Of a DNA stretch of 27,926 nt, positions 7,647 through 16,718 are shown in pieces. Origin of the DNA: Methylocystaceae bacterium. Its GTDB lineage: Bacteria; Pseudomonadota; Alphaproteobacteria; Rhizobiales; Beijerinckiaceae. The stretch's first letter is position 1, and every line of letters begins with the position of its first letter. A program made the translations under genes and the position numbers. The stretch spans positions 5,987 through 33,912 of the forward strand of contig PLZT01000385.1 in assembly GCA_003152255.1 (NCBI GenBank). Reading direction: 5' to 3'. The notes beneath the pieces were generated by a model that saw only the letters and a program-made list of their open reading frames with translations, did not search any database and was not told the origin of the DNA.

Positions 7647-9575
7647 ATGCGGCGGTTCAGGTCCCTCGCCGCCGTCCCGCGATCGCCGCGCCCGAAGCAG
7701 CCCCGCCCGGCGCAAACCCTTGCCATGCCGCGCTTTCGGCCGCCGCAGCTCGCCACTTTATCGACCACGCCGCCGTCAGGGCCCGAGTGGCTGCATGAGA
7801 TAAAGTTCGACGGCTATCGCGTGCTGGCCGCCATGGCGGGGGGCTCCGCCAAGCTCTACACCCGCTCCGGTCTCGATTGGACCGAAAAATTTCGCGGCGT
7901 CGCCGAGGCCGTCGCGCAATTGCCGGCGCGCGGCGCGCTGATCGACGGCGAGGTGGTCGTCCCCAACGAAAACGGCCGCACCGATTTTGGGCGGCTGCAG
8001 CGCGCGCTCGACGGCGGCGGAGAAACGCTCCGATATTACGCCTTCGATCTTCTGGAGCTCGATGGAGAGGATCTCGCCGGCCTTCCGCTGATCGAGCGCA
8101 AGCGGAGGCTCGCGGCGTTGCTGAGCGATGCTCCCGACGTCATCCACTACAGCGACCATATAATCGGCGACGGGCGCGAAATCCTGGAGCAGACCTGCCG
8201 AATGGGGCTCGAAGGCATCGTGTCGAAGCGGGCCGACAAATCCTATATCTCGCGGCGCACCCCGGGGTGGATCAAGTCGAAATGCTCGGGACGTGACGAA
8301 TTCGTCATCGGCGGCTGGCGGCCCTCCACCAAGAAAGAGAGGCCGTTCTCCTCGTTGCTGCTCGGCGAATTCGAAGATGGGAAGCTGCGCTACCGCGGCC
8401 GCGTCGGAACGGGCTTCGACGAGGCGCGTCTGGCCGAAATCGCACGCAAGCTGCGGCCGCTCGCCCGCAAGACCTCGCCTTTCGCGGACGCGCCGCGGGA
8501 GGCCGCGCGGGACGCGAAATGGGTCGAGCCGCGCCTCGTCGCCGAAATCGCCTATGCCGAACGCACGGCGGATGGGTATCTGCGTCACCCGAGTTTCATC
8601 GGCTTTCGCGAAGACAAGCCGGCCAGCCAAGTGAAGGCGCCCGAAGCGATGAAGAACGACGCCGCTCCAAAACGCGAAGATCCCGCCACCTCATCGCCCG
8701 CGACCCGGCTCACCCATCCGGATAAGCTGCTGTTTCCCGGCGCCGGAGTCACAAAGGCCGAGCTCGCCGCCTATTGGCGGCGAGTCGCGCCGCTCGCCCT
8801 GCCTCATATTCGAGGGCGTCCCCTTTCGCTGGTGCGCTGCCCCGAGGGGAGCAGCCAGGGCTGTTTTTTCCAACGTCACCATACGCGCGGCATGCCGCCG
8901 GCGCTCATACCGGCGCCGCTGCGCGACAGCGAGGGACAGCTCGAGGAGTTCCTGAAGATCGAAGACGTCGCCGGTCTAGAGGCCGCCGCCCAGATCGGGG
9001 CGCTCGAATTGCACATTTGGGGCTCGCGGGCCTCGGCGGTGGAAACGCCCGATCGACTGGTGTTCGATCTCGATCCCGATCCTTCCGTGCCCTTTGCGGA
9101 GGTCAAGCGGGCCGCTCGCGATTTTTGCGCCCTGCTCGAGGCGGCGGCGCTCGAGACTTTCCCCTTGCTCACCGGCGGCAAGGGCATTCACGTCGTGGCG
9201 CCGCTCGTCCCGAGACTGAGCTGGAGCGAGTTGAAGTCTTTGGCCAGAGGCGTCGCGATGCGGCTCGCGACGGACGATCCGGAGCGGTTCACGGCGAAGA
9301 TGACGAAAGCCCGACGCAAGGGGAAGGTTTACATCGACTATCTTCGTAACGATCGCGGCGCCAGCGCCATCGCGCCCTACTCGCCGCGCGCGCGGGAGAC
9401 GCCTTCGGTCGCGACGCCGGTCTCCTGGACCGAACTCTCACGGATCGAGCGCGCCGACGCTTATGCGATGGACACGATTCCCCGGCGGCTCGGCTCGCTT
9501 CGCGGCGACCCTTGGGCGGGTTACTTCGATCTACGGCAGGAAATCTCGCCAGCGGCGCTGCGGATGTTCCCCTGA
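7647..9575 (+). CDS. ligD: ATP-dependent DNA ligase LigD (ligase + polymerase domains)
   Basis: LigD seals and fills double-strand breaks in bacterial non-homologous end joining. The ligase domain comes first. Motif I is EIKFDGYR, with the adenylated Lys 53 counted from ATG 7647; then ALIDGEVV, GLEGIVSKR and motif V WIKSKC. An OB-fold region (GGWRPSTKKERPFSSLLLG) follows. After a linker comes the archaeo-eukaryotic-primase-type polymerase domain: LTHPDKLLFPGAGVTK, FLKIEDVAGLEA, the catalytic VFDLDPDPS, GGKGIHVVAPL, and DYLRNDRGASAIAPYSPR. The 3'-phosphoesterase domain found in many LigD proteins is absent. The open frame extends to GTG 7569, and a further ATG is at 7725. Third-position GC becomes coding-like near 7647, and no good ribosome site decides the start. 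No ku gene lies in the window, and the usual Ku neighbour must be elsewhere if the pathway works. Confidence 0.9.
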   Translation: MRRFRSLAAVPRSPRPKQPRPAQTLAMPRFRPPQLATLSTTPPSGPEWLHEIKFDGYRVLAAMAGGSAKLYTRSGLDWTEKFRGVAEAVAQLPARGALIDGEVVVPNENGRTDFGRLQRALDGGGETLRYYAFDLLELDGEDLAGLPLIERKRRLAALLSDAPDVIHYSDHIIGDGREILEQTCRMGLEGIVSKRADKSYISRRTPGWIKSKCSGRDEFVIGGWRPSTKKERPFSSLLLGEFEDGKLRYRGRVGTGFDEARLAEIARKLRPLARKTSPFADAPREAARDAKWVEPRLVAEIAYAERTADGYLRHPSFIGFREDKPASQVKAPEAMKNDAAPKREDPATSSPATRLTHPDKLLFPGAGVTKAELAAYWRRVAPLALPHIRGRPLSLVRCPEGSSQGCFFQRHHTRGMPPALIPAPLRDSEGQLEEFLKIEDVAGLEAAAQIGALELHIWGSRASAVETPDRLVFDLDPDPSVPFAEVKRAARDFCALLEAAALETFPLLTGGKGIHVVAPLVPRLSWSELKSLARGVAMRLATDDPERFTAKMTKARRKGKVYIDYLRNDRGASAIAPYSPRARETPSVATPVSWTELSRIERADAYAMDTIPRRLGSLRGDPWAGYFDLRQEISPAALRMFP

Positions 9576-9753
9576 AGGGGCATTTCGCCTCGGACTGCGC
9601 TTTCCTTGCGGATTTTCCGCGCGAGTTCAGCTCTTGAGTTCCAGTTCGGCTTCGCGGATCGGCCGCTAGCGTCCCCGGCCTCCATTTTCCCGTCGTCCTG
9701 AGCGACTTCGATACAGGAGCCGTCGCGACATAGGCTTAAGAGTTGCGTAAGCT

Positions 9754-10527
9754 TCAGCGCTCGTTCGCCACCAGCGCGAACATCGCGCCTTGCGGGTCGA
9801 TCGCCTGCACGATCCACTGGCCGCCGGGCACTTGCATTGGACCATTCACGATCTCGCCGTCATTGGCCTTGATCGCTTCGACGCACGGGTCGAGTTTGGG
9901 CACATTGAAATAGTAAAGCCAGAACGGCGCCCGAGTCTTCGCCATCTTGGTCATCATACCGCCGCTCTGTACGCCGTCGATGTTGAACAGCTGATATTTG
10001 CCGTCGGGGCCCATATCCATCGCATCGCCCTTCGTCCAGCCAAATAGGCTGGAATAAAACGTCCACGCGCCGTCGAGCACGCCCGCATGCAGTTCGCGCC
10101 AGCCGACAGTACCGGGCGCACCCGGCGCCGGCATGCCATCCCGCGGTTCGCCGATCCCCTTCATGATCATGAACGTCGCCAGGTAGGGGTCGGCGACGAC
10201 GGCGAAGCGCAGCATGCCGGGAACGTCCGTAGGCTCCTTGAGGACGCGCCCGCCCGCCGCCTTGATCTTCGCGGCATAGGCGTCGACATCGTCCACGGCG
10301 ACGTAGCCGAGCCAGATCGGCCGCGCGCCCATTTTTTTGGCTTCCTCCGGAATCGCCATCAGGCCGCCCACCATCGTTTCGCCCGCGGAGAGCAGCGTAT
10401 AGCTCATGCCGGGCTGGCCCGAGTCTTTGGCGTTCCAACCGACAACCTTGGTATAGAAGCCTTCCGCCGCCTTCGGATCGCTAGTCATCAGTTCGATCCA
10501 GACGAACTTGCCGTGCAAATCTCTCAT
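9754..10527 (-). CDS. Two-domain VOC (glyoxalase/bleomycin-resistance fold) protein
   Basis: The 257-residue cytosolic protein is built of two VOC modules. The first (about 1-120) reads GKFVWIELMTSDPKAAEGFY, then YVAVDDVDAYAAKIKAAGGRVL and FAVVADPYLATF. The second (about 130-257) reads GWRELHAGVLDGAWTFYSSLFGW, then YYFNVPKLDPCVEAIKANDGE and QAIDPQGAMFALV. Such tandem VOC proteins are commonly labelled hydroxylase/glyoxalase-like; the substrate cannot be predicted. ATG 10527 follows AGGGAG by about 6 bases, and the longer open frame to 10599 is not needed. The gene converges with ligD, with 178 bases between that show no gene. It lies 157 bases downstream of csp3 and could be read with it or from its own promoter. 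Confidence 0.85.
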   Translation of the reverse strand: MRDLHGKFVWIELMTSDPKAAEGFYTKVVGWNAKDSGQPGMSYTLLSAGETMVGGLMAIPEEAKKMGARPIWLGYVAVDDVDAYAAKIKAAGGRVLKEPTDVPGMLRFAVVADPYLATFMIMKGIGEPRDGMPAPGAPGTVGWRELHAGVLDGAWTFYSSLFGWTKGDAMDMGPDGKYQLFNIDGVQSGGMMTKMAKTRAPFWLYYFNVPKLDPCVEAIKANDGEIVNGPMQVPGGQWIVQAIDPQGAMFALVANER

Positions 10528-10684
10528 GTGCCGCTCCCTGTGGCTGTGCCGTTCGCGCCCGACGCTTGATCCGCCGATTTTGCGGCGAACGAGCGGCACG
10601 ATCGCCGCTGAAGTAGCGCAACTCGGCTACCACGGCGAGCAATGTTGTTACTTGTTTGAGTTTACGCAAAAAGCGACGGATGGC

Positions 10685-11092
10685 TCAGTGAAATTCGACC
10701 GCTCCCATGGCGTCCTTGCACGCGCGCTCGCAGTCGCGACAAACCTCCGCGCATACCCGGCAGTGCTCGTGGTGGTCGCCGTGGCGGTCGCATTCGTCTC
10801 CGCAAAGGCGGCACCCCTCGGCGCATGTCTCCAGCATCGAGCGGATGAGCACCGCGTTCGAGCCGGTCCGACGCGACGCGATCGACCCCATTGCCGAACA
10901 AATGTCGGAGCAATCGAGATTCAACCTAATGCATTGGCGGAGTTCGATGACGGAATCCTCTCCCAGACATGCGTCGGCGCAGGAAACGCAAACTTGGGAG
11001 CAATCGAAACAGAGCTCGATGCAGTGCACGAGCGCGTGGTCGATATGCCCGCCAACTCGCGGATGAGTGGAAGCGATGGCTTCGACATGCAT
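10685..11092 (-). CDS. csp3: Cytosolic copper-storage protein Csp3 (DUF326-type four-helix bundle)
   Basis: The 135-residue protein has 18 cysteines spaced along helices as C-x2-C, C-x3-C and similar ([62 protein letters not shown]). This is the layout of Csp proteins, which fill the core of a four-helix bundle with Cu(I) bound by Cys thiolates. The opening [21 protein letters not shown] matches the Csp3 subgroup. There is no Tat signal, unlike exported Csp1, so storage should be cytosolic. The start is ATG 11092 behind GGAG; the open frame to 11197 is an extension. It follows the DUF3008 gene after 49 bases on the same strand and is probably co-transcribed. Csp3 was first described in the methanotroph Methylosinus trichosporium, which gives a weak hint of host type. 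Confidence 0.92.
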   Translation of the reverse strand: MHVEAIASTHPRVGGHIDHALVHCIELCFDCSQVCVSCADACLGEDSVIELRQCIRLNLDCSDICSAMGSIASRRTGSNAVLIRSMLETCAEGCRLCGDECDRHGDHHEHCRVCAEVCRDCERACKDAMGAVEFH

Positions 11093-11141
11093 GGCCTTCT
11101 CCTCTGTTCCACAGCCCTGGGAGATGCTCGAGGACGCTCGG

Positions 11142-11330
11142 TCACGATTTGGACGCGCGCCGCGGCTTTCCCTTACGCTTTGTCGAGGCCATGTCATGCA
11201 ATTGCTGCTCGCTCATGGACTCGACCATGGATTTCGACGCGCCCCGGAGCTCGCTCTTCTTCTTCTCGCCACGCTTGGCGGCGAGCGCCGCTCCAGCCGC
11301 CATTTGTTGGGCTTTTGACTTGGCGGGCAT
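11142..11330 (-). CDS. DUF3008 family small basic protein
   Basis: The 62-residue Lys/Ser/Ala-rich protein reads [20 protein letters not shown], then [20 protein letters not shown] and a closing [13 protein letters not shown]. This is the standard DUF3008 architecture of full length, starting at ATG 11330. Its function is unknown; the family is common in proteobacteria, often beside stress genes. A degraded copy lies at 3392-3535 on the other strand, showing that the gene or its neighbourhood was duplicated. Csp3 follows 49 bases downstream. Confidence 0.85.
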   Translation of the reverse strand: MPAKSKAQQMAAGAALAAKRGEKKKSELRGASKSMVESMSEQQLHDMASTKRKGKPRRASKS

Positions 11331-11633
11331 GATCCCCGGTCTCCCGAGAGCGCGCGTACGACACCGTCACTCGAGCGCTTCTCGAGTTTACTAAGTCGTC
11401 ACGCGACGAAATGTTCCTCGGACCAGGAATTTTCTTCACACCCAGGCCCCTGCCCGGCTCCGCCCATGCCCGGGGCTCGCCATTTCTCGCGGCGACCGAG
11501 CAAAAAGAATGTGGTCTTCAGCCCAGGACGATCTACCTGACTTGCAACGAAGCACCGGCGTGGGAAGCGACCGTCGCCACGCCTGAAGCTGGCGCTTCAG
11601 TCCGGCGCCGGAGTGGAGAAAGGATAAACCGGT
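11331..11633. other. Divergent intergenic region upstream of DUF3008/csp3 and phosphoketolase
   Basis: These 303 bases carry no convincing gene; the open frames here have poor composition and no family match. The region should contain promoters for both flanking units. A GGAAC on the minus strand (11413-11417 as GTTCC) resembles the -35 of an EcfG stress promoter, but no fitting -10 follows. The phosphoketolase start has GGAG and AAAGGA upstream. Confidence 0.4.
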
Positions 11634-14045
11634 ATGTGCGAACGGGAAGAGTGCGATAAAGCCGAGCGATTGTCGCCTGAAGAATTGCGGCTCATCGATT
11701 CATGGTGGCGCGCGGCCAACTACCTCTCCGTCGGCCAAATCTATCTTCTCGATAACCCGCTGCTAAGGGAGCCCCTCGAGCTGAAGCACGTGAAACCGCG
11801 CCTCTTGGGGCATTGGGGCACTACGCCGGGCCTGAACTTGATCTATGTCCATCTTAATCGCATTATAAAAGCTCACAATTTAGACATGATCTATATTGCG
11901 GCGCCGGGGCACGGCGGGCCGGGGGTGGTGGCGAATACATGGCTTGAGGGAACCTACAGCGAAACCTATCCGCATGTTTCACGGAATGAGCTGGGGATGC
12001 GGCGGTTGTTCAAGCAGTTCAGCTTTCCGGGTGGAATTCCGAGCCATGTCGCGCCGGAGACGCCGGGTTCCATTCACGAAGGAGGCGAACTCGGCTACGC
12101 GCTCGCGCACGCCTACGGCGCGGCTTTCGACAATCCTGGACTCATCGTCGCCTGTGTCGTTGGAGACGGCGAGGCCGAAACCGGGCCAATGGCGACGTCC
12201 TGGCACTCGAACAAGTTTCTCAACGCCGCGATCGATGGCGCGGTTCTGCCCATTCTCCATCTTAACGGTTATAAGATCGCCAATCCGGCGGTCCTCGCGC
12301 GGATTAGAGAGGAAGAGTTGCTCAATCTCTTTCTCGGTTACGGCTATAGGCCGCATCTTGTTTCCGGTGATTGTCCCGAATCCGTCCATCAGCAGATGGC
12401 GGCGACGCTCGACCAGGTGATGTCGGAAATTAGCGCCATCCAGCATGCGGCGCGAAGCAACGGCAGCGATGAGCGTCCGGCCTGGCCGATGATCATTCTC
12501 AGAACTCCGAAAGGCTGGACCGGCCCGAAGGAGGTCGACGGTTTGAAGACCGAAGGGTTCTGGCGGTCGCATCAGGTGCCTATCGCGGAGCTAGCAACGA
12601 ATCCGGCGCACCTTCGTCTGCTTGAGGAGTGGATGAAAAGTTACCGTCCGGAGGAATTGTTCGACCACGACGGCGCCTTGCAGCCGGATATCGCGGCGCT
12701 CGCCCCTCGGGGCGACCGGCGCATGAGCGCCAATCCACATGCCAATGGCGGCCTGCTCATGCGCCAGCTCGACCTGCCCGACATCGCGGATTATGCGGTC
12801 GAACTGGAGCGACCCGGCGAAAAGGACGCCGAAGCGACTTCGGTCCTGGGCGCTTACTTGCGGGATGTCTTGCGCGCGAGCGAGAGCCGTCGCGACTTCC
12901 GCGTGTTCGGACCAGACGAGACAGCCTCGAATCGCCTTTCGAAGGTGTTGGAGGCGACGAACCGCGCCTGGGACGCCGCGACGGTTCCCTACGACGATCA
13001 CCTCGCGCCGAACGGGCGTGTCATGGAGATTCTATCGGAACACATCTGCCAGGGCTGGCTTGAAGGATATCTGTTGACAGGGCGACACGGACTATTCAAC
13101 TGCTACGAGGCCTTCATCCACATCGTCGACTCGATGTTCAATCAGCACGCGAAGTGGTTGAAAAGCTGCAACGAGATTTCATGGCGGCGGCCGATCGCGT
13201 CGCTCAACTATCTTTTGACCTCGCATGTCTGGCGACAGGATCACAACGGCTTCAGCCATCAGGATCCGGGGTTCATTGATTACGTCTGTAACAAGAAGTC
13301 CGACATCGTGCGCGTGTATCTGCCGCCTGACGCCAATTCGCTTCTGTTTGTGACCGATCACTGTTTGGGTAGCTGGAACCGAATCAACGTCATTGTCGCC
13401 GGCAAGCAGCCCGCGCCGCAATGGCTCGGCATGGACGAGGCAATCAAACACTGCACGGCTGGAATAGGCATTTGGGAATGGGCGAGCAACGATCGGGGCG
13501 CCGAGCCCGATGTAGTGATGGCCTGCGCCGGCGACGTGCCGACTCTTGAGACCTTGGCCGCCACCGATTTCTTGCGCCGGCACATACCGGAGTTGAAAAT
13601 CCGAGTGGTGAACGTAGTCGACCTTATGACGCTCCAGCCGCATGAGGAGCATCCGCACGGGATTACAGATCGCGATTTCGACGTGCTGTTCACGAAAGAT
13701 CGGCCAGTGATATTCGCACATCATGGCTATCCGTGGCTGATCCACCGGCTGACCTATCGACGGACAAACCACGATAACATTCATGTTCGAGGTTACAAGG
13801 AGGAAGGCACGACCACTACGCCGTTCGACATGGTGGTGCGCAACGACCTCGACCGGTTTCATCTTGCCGCCGATGTGATTGACCGGCTGCCGCGGCTTGG
13901 GCCGCGGGCCGCATACGTCAAACAGGCATTGCGCGACAAATTAATCGAGCATAATGCCTACATCCGCGCCCGCGGAGAAGATATGCCAGAGATTAGAGAA
14001 TGGCGATGGCGGCCGATCGATCCCAGCTCCATCCACGCGCCGTAA
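11634..14045 (+). CDS. xfp: Xylulose-5-phosphate/fructose-6-phosphate phosphoketolase
   Basis: This 803-residue thiamine-diphosphate enzyme splits xylulose-5-P or fructose-6-P with phosphate into acetyl-phosphate and glyceraldehyde-3-P or erythrose-4-P. It has full family length. Signatures in order: [10 protein letters not shown] (59-68), APGHGGPG (90-97), [22 protein letters not shown] (129-151), the ThDP/Mg motif GDGEAETGP (177-185), [24 protein letters not shown] in the middle domain and SFLTSH-type [25 protein letters not shown] 11634 has an upstream AAAGGA at about 10 bases. The product would feed acetyl-phosphate to AckA or Pta, but neither lies next to it. It is a single-gene unit, followed by a zone of gene fragments. 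In methylotrophs phosphoketolase links sugar phosphates to acetyl-CoA; which substrate dominates is not visible. Confidence 0.95.
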   Translation: MCEREECDKAERLSPEELRLIDSWWRAANYLSVGQIYLLDNPLLREPLELKHVKPRLLGHWGTTPGLNLIYVHLNRIIKAHNLDMIYIAAPGHGGPGVVANTWLEGTYSETYPHVSRNELGMRRLFKQFSFPGGIPSHVAPETPGSIHEGGELGYALAHAYGAAFDNPGLIVACVVGDGEAETGPMATSWHSNKFLNAAIDGAVLPILHLNGYKIANPAVLARIREEELLNLFLGYGYRPHLVSGDCPESVHQQMAATLDQVMSEISAIQHAARSNGSDERPAWPMIILRTPKGWTGPKEVDGLKTEGFWRSHQVPIAELATNPAHLRLLEEWMKSYRPEELFDHDGALQPDIAALAPRGDRRMSANPHANGGLLMRQLDLPDIADYAVELERPGEKDAEATSVLGAYLRDVLRASESRRDFRVFGPDETASNRLSKVLEATNRAWDAATVPYDDHLAPNGRVMEILSEHICQGWLEGYLLTGRHGLFNCYEAFIHIVDSMFNQHAKWLKSCNEISWRRPIASLNYLLTSHVWRQDHNGFSHQDPGFIDYVCNKKSDIVRVYLPPDANSLLFVTDHCLGSWNRINVIVAGKQPAPQWLGMDEAIKHCTAGIGIWEWASNDRGAEPDVVMACAGDVPTLETLAATDFLRRHIPELKIRVVNVVDLMTLQPHEEHPHGITDRDFDVLFTKDRPVIFAHHGYPWLIHRLTYRRTNHDNIHVRGYKEEGTTTTPFDMVVRNDLDRFHLAADVIDRLPRLGPRAAYVKQALRDKLIEHNAYIRARGEDMPEIREWRWRPIDPSSIHAP

Positions 14046-14606
14046 ATGTCACCGAAGCTGTTGTTCGCATCGCCATAGCGAAAAAGCGATTGGCGACGGT
14101 GTTGCTTAAAGCGGTCGATGGCGGCGTCGATCTCGCTTATTTTGCGCGATATTTGGCGGCACCGCGCGCACGGCCTTCCGAGCCGTTTAGTCGGCAGAGG
14201 AAGCGCCAAGGGATGTCATGGGCAGGATTCCCGTCGTGATATTGAAGCTCCCACCACCATTGATGACCGAGAACGTCCAGCCTGACGGAAGACTCGTTTT
14301 CTGGCGTCTTCGAAAGCGCCGAACTCACGACAGCGCATAGGACGGCCGCAAATATAGAAGGAGCTGCTGGGGCGAGGTTCGCAGCGTTAAGACCTACGTG
14401 ACACCGAAGGGCAAATATGCGACAATAAAAAGCAACGCGGCCATACGATTTATGGATGCGTGAACCTTCGCGAGGCGGTCGCCACTCCCATTGAGTCAAG
14501 CGAGACATAAGAAGTCGCGTTAGGTTACGACGATGCAGCAAGGTCTCATTGAAGATTCGTCACGGTTCTTGGAACTCGCTCCAATCGGAATGCTGGGTAA
14601 GGCCCA
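14046..14606. other. Gene-poor region with fragments
   Basis: No intact gene is visible across these 561 bases between the phosphoketolase stop and the RND fragment. The only recognisable content is a short cytochrome oxidase subunit II fragment on the minus strand (14212-14373). Minus-strand open frames around 14046-14209 and 14380-14540 have no family resemblance I can name. The region looks like decayed sequence. Confidence 0.6.
14212..14373 (-). pseudogene. Cytochrome c oxidase subunit II fragment
   Basis: About 54 codons read APAAPSIFAAVLCAVVSSAL, then SKTPENESSVRLDVLGHQWW and WELQYHDGNPAHDI. This matches the end of the second membrane segment and the conserved GHQWWWE tryptophan patch of subunit II. 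Everything downstream, including the CuA-binding Cys/His/Met loop, is missing; after HDI the frame runs into unrelated residues. No start is visible. It is a remnant of a terminal oxidase gene left by a deletion or rearrangement. Confidence 0.6.
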
Positions 14607-15281
14607 ATGTGGATCGTCCGGTTTGCGCTAAGGTTTCCGCACACGTTCTATGTGCTGGCCATGCTCATTCTTTTTCTCGGTGTGTCCGCGATCGTCGGCA
14701 TGCCGACGGACATCTTTCCCGAGATCAACATTCCAGTCGTCTCGGTAATCTGGCAGTATACCGGACTCAGCACCCCGGAAATGGAGCAGCGGGTCACAAC
14801 CTACAGCGAGTATTCGATCAGCTCGAACGTGAACGGCATCAAGGATATGGAGGGGCAAACGCTGAATGGAATCTCCGTTCAGAAGATCTTCTTTCAGCCG
14901 GATGTGAGCCTCGATCTTGCGATCTCCGAGATCGTATCGGGCACGAATTCGATCCGCGCGCTGATGCCGCCGGGAATCGAGCCTCCGATCATCGTGCAGT
15001 ACAACGCCTCGAGCGTGCCTGTCCTCCAGATCAGCCTAAGCTCGGCGACTCTCAGCGACCAGGAGCTCTATGATTACGGCATTTATCGCCTGCGCCAGCT
15101 TCTCGCGCCCATTCACGGGGTCACGCTGCCCACTCCCGCCGGAGGAAAATACCGGCAGATCATGGTCGATATCAGTCCCGACAAGCTTTTGGCCAAGGGA
15201 CTGACGCCGCTCGACGTCGTGAACTCGGTCAACGCTCAGGCGTTGACGCTGCCTGCCGGCACGGTGAAAATCGGCGCGTAA
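14607..15281 (+). pseudogene. RND efflux permease, N-terminal fragment
   Basis: The 224 codons match the beginning of a resistance-nodulation-division inner-membrane pump of about 1000 residues. The first membrane helix is RFPHTFYVLAMLILFLGVSA. It is followed by MPTDIFPEINIPVVSVIWQY, the pore/porter region LMPPGIEPPIIVQYNASSVP, and KYRQIMVDISPDKLLAKGLT. The frame ends at TAA 15279-15281 right after GTVKIGA, in the middle of a porter subdomain. The following bases do not continue the pump in any frame that I can see. The remaining membrane helices, including the proton-relay helix 4, are gone, so the product cannot pump. No membrane-fusion partner precedes it. Ribosome-binding signals are weak. 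Confidence 0.85.
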
Positions 15282-15398
15282 CGTAATGTGTGTTGCGTAC
15301 GCCGAGCAGGCCGTCGTCCCGTCCGATTGCTAATATCCACGCGACGACGGGTCAAGGCATTGCAAGAGAATTCCCTGGAATTATGCGTCGCCAACAGT

Positions 15399-16718
15399 TT
15401 ATGCGCAACTCGACGAGCCCGCCATCGCGGCGTGATCCGCCTCGTTTGAATGCTTCGGCCAAAGCCCCTGTTCAGAAAAAAAGCCGACGATGTCGCTACC
15501 TTGGAACAGATGGCCTTTAATTCCAGCGGCGGCCGCGGCCGCCATATCCGTTTCTTGATCGCCGACCAGGAAGGACTGCTCGACATCTACCGGCCACTCG
15601 GCAAACGCCCGCAGCAACATCCCCGGCCCCGGCTTGCGGTCGGGGCTCTCTGCGCGATATGCCGCTACGGACCCTTGCGGATGCAATGGGCAATAATAGA
15701 ATCGATCGACATGCGCGCCTCTCGCGGCAAGCCAGTCACGAATCTGGTCATGAAGAAGATTGATGGCGCTTTCGTCATAGTAGCCACGCGCCACGCCAGC
15801 CTGATTGGTGATGACGAACACGAACCAGCCGGCCTCGTTGAAGGCGCGGATCACCTCCGCCAAACCAGGCAGAAGGTCCAACTGGTCCCAGCGATGCACA
15901 TAGCCATGGTCGATGTTGATAACACCGTCGCGATCGAGGAACAGCGCGGGACGTCTTACCACCGAGGGCAAGTCGCGACGCGCTTGATCGACAGTCCGCG
16001 GTAAGCCGATATCGATGAAATAGCCATGGTGTAGCGCCCCGAAGAGCCGCCCGTCCGACGCCAATTTAGGAAAGACATCCGTCTCCAGCGACAGCTGTTG
16101 CTCCTGCAGCGAGTCGATCGCCTCGCGGCGCATGAGATAAACACCAGCGTTGATGCGTCCGCGACCGGCTTTCCCGCCCGCGACCTTTTCTTGAAATCCA
16201 AAAATCCGCGCACCCCGCGTTTCGACGGAGCCATAGCGCGTTGCGTCGTCAACATCGCGCAAAGCCATGATCGCGACCGCGTCAGTTGCGTCGCGCAGGA
16301 CAGCCTCGAGCGCGCGATAGGGAATGTCGAAATAGGTGTCGCCGTTGAGGACTAGAAAGATCGGATCGAGCTTATCGCACGCCCATCGCAGCGCGCCGCC
16401 GGCGCCCTTCGGTTCTGGTTCGACCGCTACGCTGAGCGTCGCGCCGCCAATCACGCGCCCTTCATACCGATCGGCGATTTGTTCGCCGAAGTGACCGGCA
16501 AGCAACAAGATTCGATCAAATCCCTGCCGCGCGACATTGTCGATCAGCAAATCGAGAAAAACCCGATCCGCGCTGATCTTCATGAGCGGCTTTGGAGTCT
16601 CGCGCGTCAGTTCACTAAGGCGGGAGCCTTTGCCGTCGACCAATATCACCGCCTGACGTACGCGACGGGGCGGCAGGGCGCGAGCCCCTTCACCAACAGG
16701 CCGACGCAGGCTCGTCAT
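15399..16718 (-). CDS. Sugar nucleotidyltransferase fused to HAD-type heptose-bisphosphate phosphatase (GmhB-like)
   Basis: The 439-residue fusion has an N-terminal nucleotidyltransferase (about 20-245) and a C-terminal HAD phosphatase (about 255-425). The combination suggests activation of a heptose-type sugar: dephosphorylation of a 1,7-bisphosphate and NDP transfer. In the transferase, TPKPLMKI and LVLNGDTYFDI (Mg-binding Asp) are present. The nucleotide loop, usually LAGGxGTRL, reads LVDGKGSRL (residues 28-36 of the form with two extra leading residues). In the phosphatase, DRDGVIN, VITNQAG, CPLHP and DRKPGPGM are clear. The second Cys pair of the zinc site of E. coli GmhB (CDCRKP) is replaced by SPDRKP. 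ATG 16718 overlaps the upstream AGE stop as ATGA, indicating translational coupling. Confidence 0.85.
   Translation of the reverse strand: MTSLRRPVGEGARALPPRRVRQAVILVDGKGSRLSELTRETPKPLMKISADRVFLDLLIDNVARQGFDRILLLAGHFGEQIADRYEGRVIGGATLSVAVEPEPKGAGGALRWACDKLDPIFLVLNGDTYFDIPYRALEAVLRDATDAVAIMALRDVDDATRYGSVETRGARIFGFQEKVAGGKAGRGRINAGVYLMRREAIDSLQEQQLSLETDVFPKLASDGRLFGALHHGYFIDIGLPRTVDQARRDLPSVVRRPALFLDRDGVINIDHGYVHRWDQLDLLPGLAEVIRAFNEAGWFVFVITNQAGVARGYYDESAINLLHDQIRDWLAARGAHVDRFYYCPLHPQGSVAAYRAESPDRKPGPGMLLRAFAEWPVDVEQSFLVGDQETDMAAAAAAGIKGHLFQGSDIVGFFSEQGLWPKHSNEADHAAMAGSSSCA

Noticed and set aside
7776..8630. Minus-strand open frame of 284 codons within ligD
   Set aside because: Shadow of the ligase domain; composition is biased and no motif is present.
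10508..11332. Plus-strand open frame of 274 codons over the csp3/DUF3008 region
   Set aside because: It lies antisense to clear Csp3 and DUF3008 genes and matches nothing.
11395..11417. Possible EcfG-type stress promoter for DUF3008 (minus-strand GGAAC)
   Set aside because: No CGTT-like -10 at 16-19 bases follows; the GGAAC alone is not enough.
13179..13862. Minus-strand open frame of 227 codons inside the phosphoketolase gene
   Set aside because: Antisense shadow of the conserved C-terminal part of phosphoketolase.
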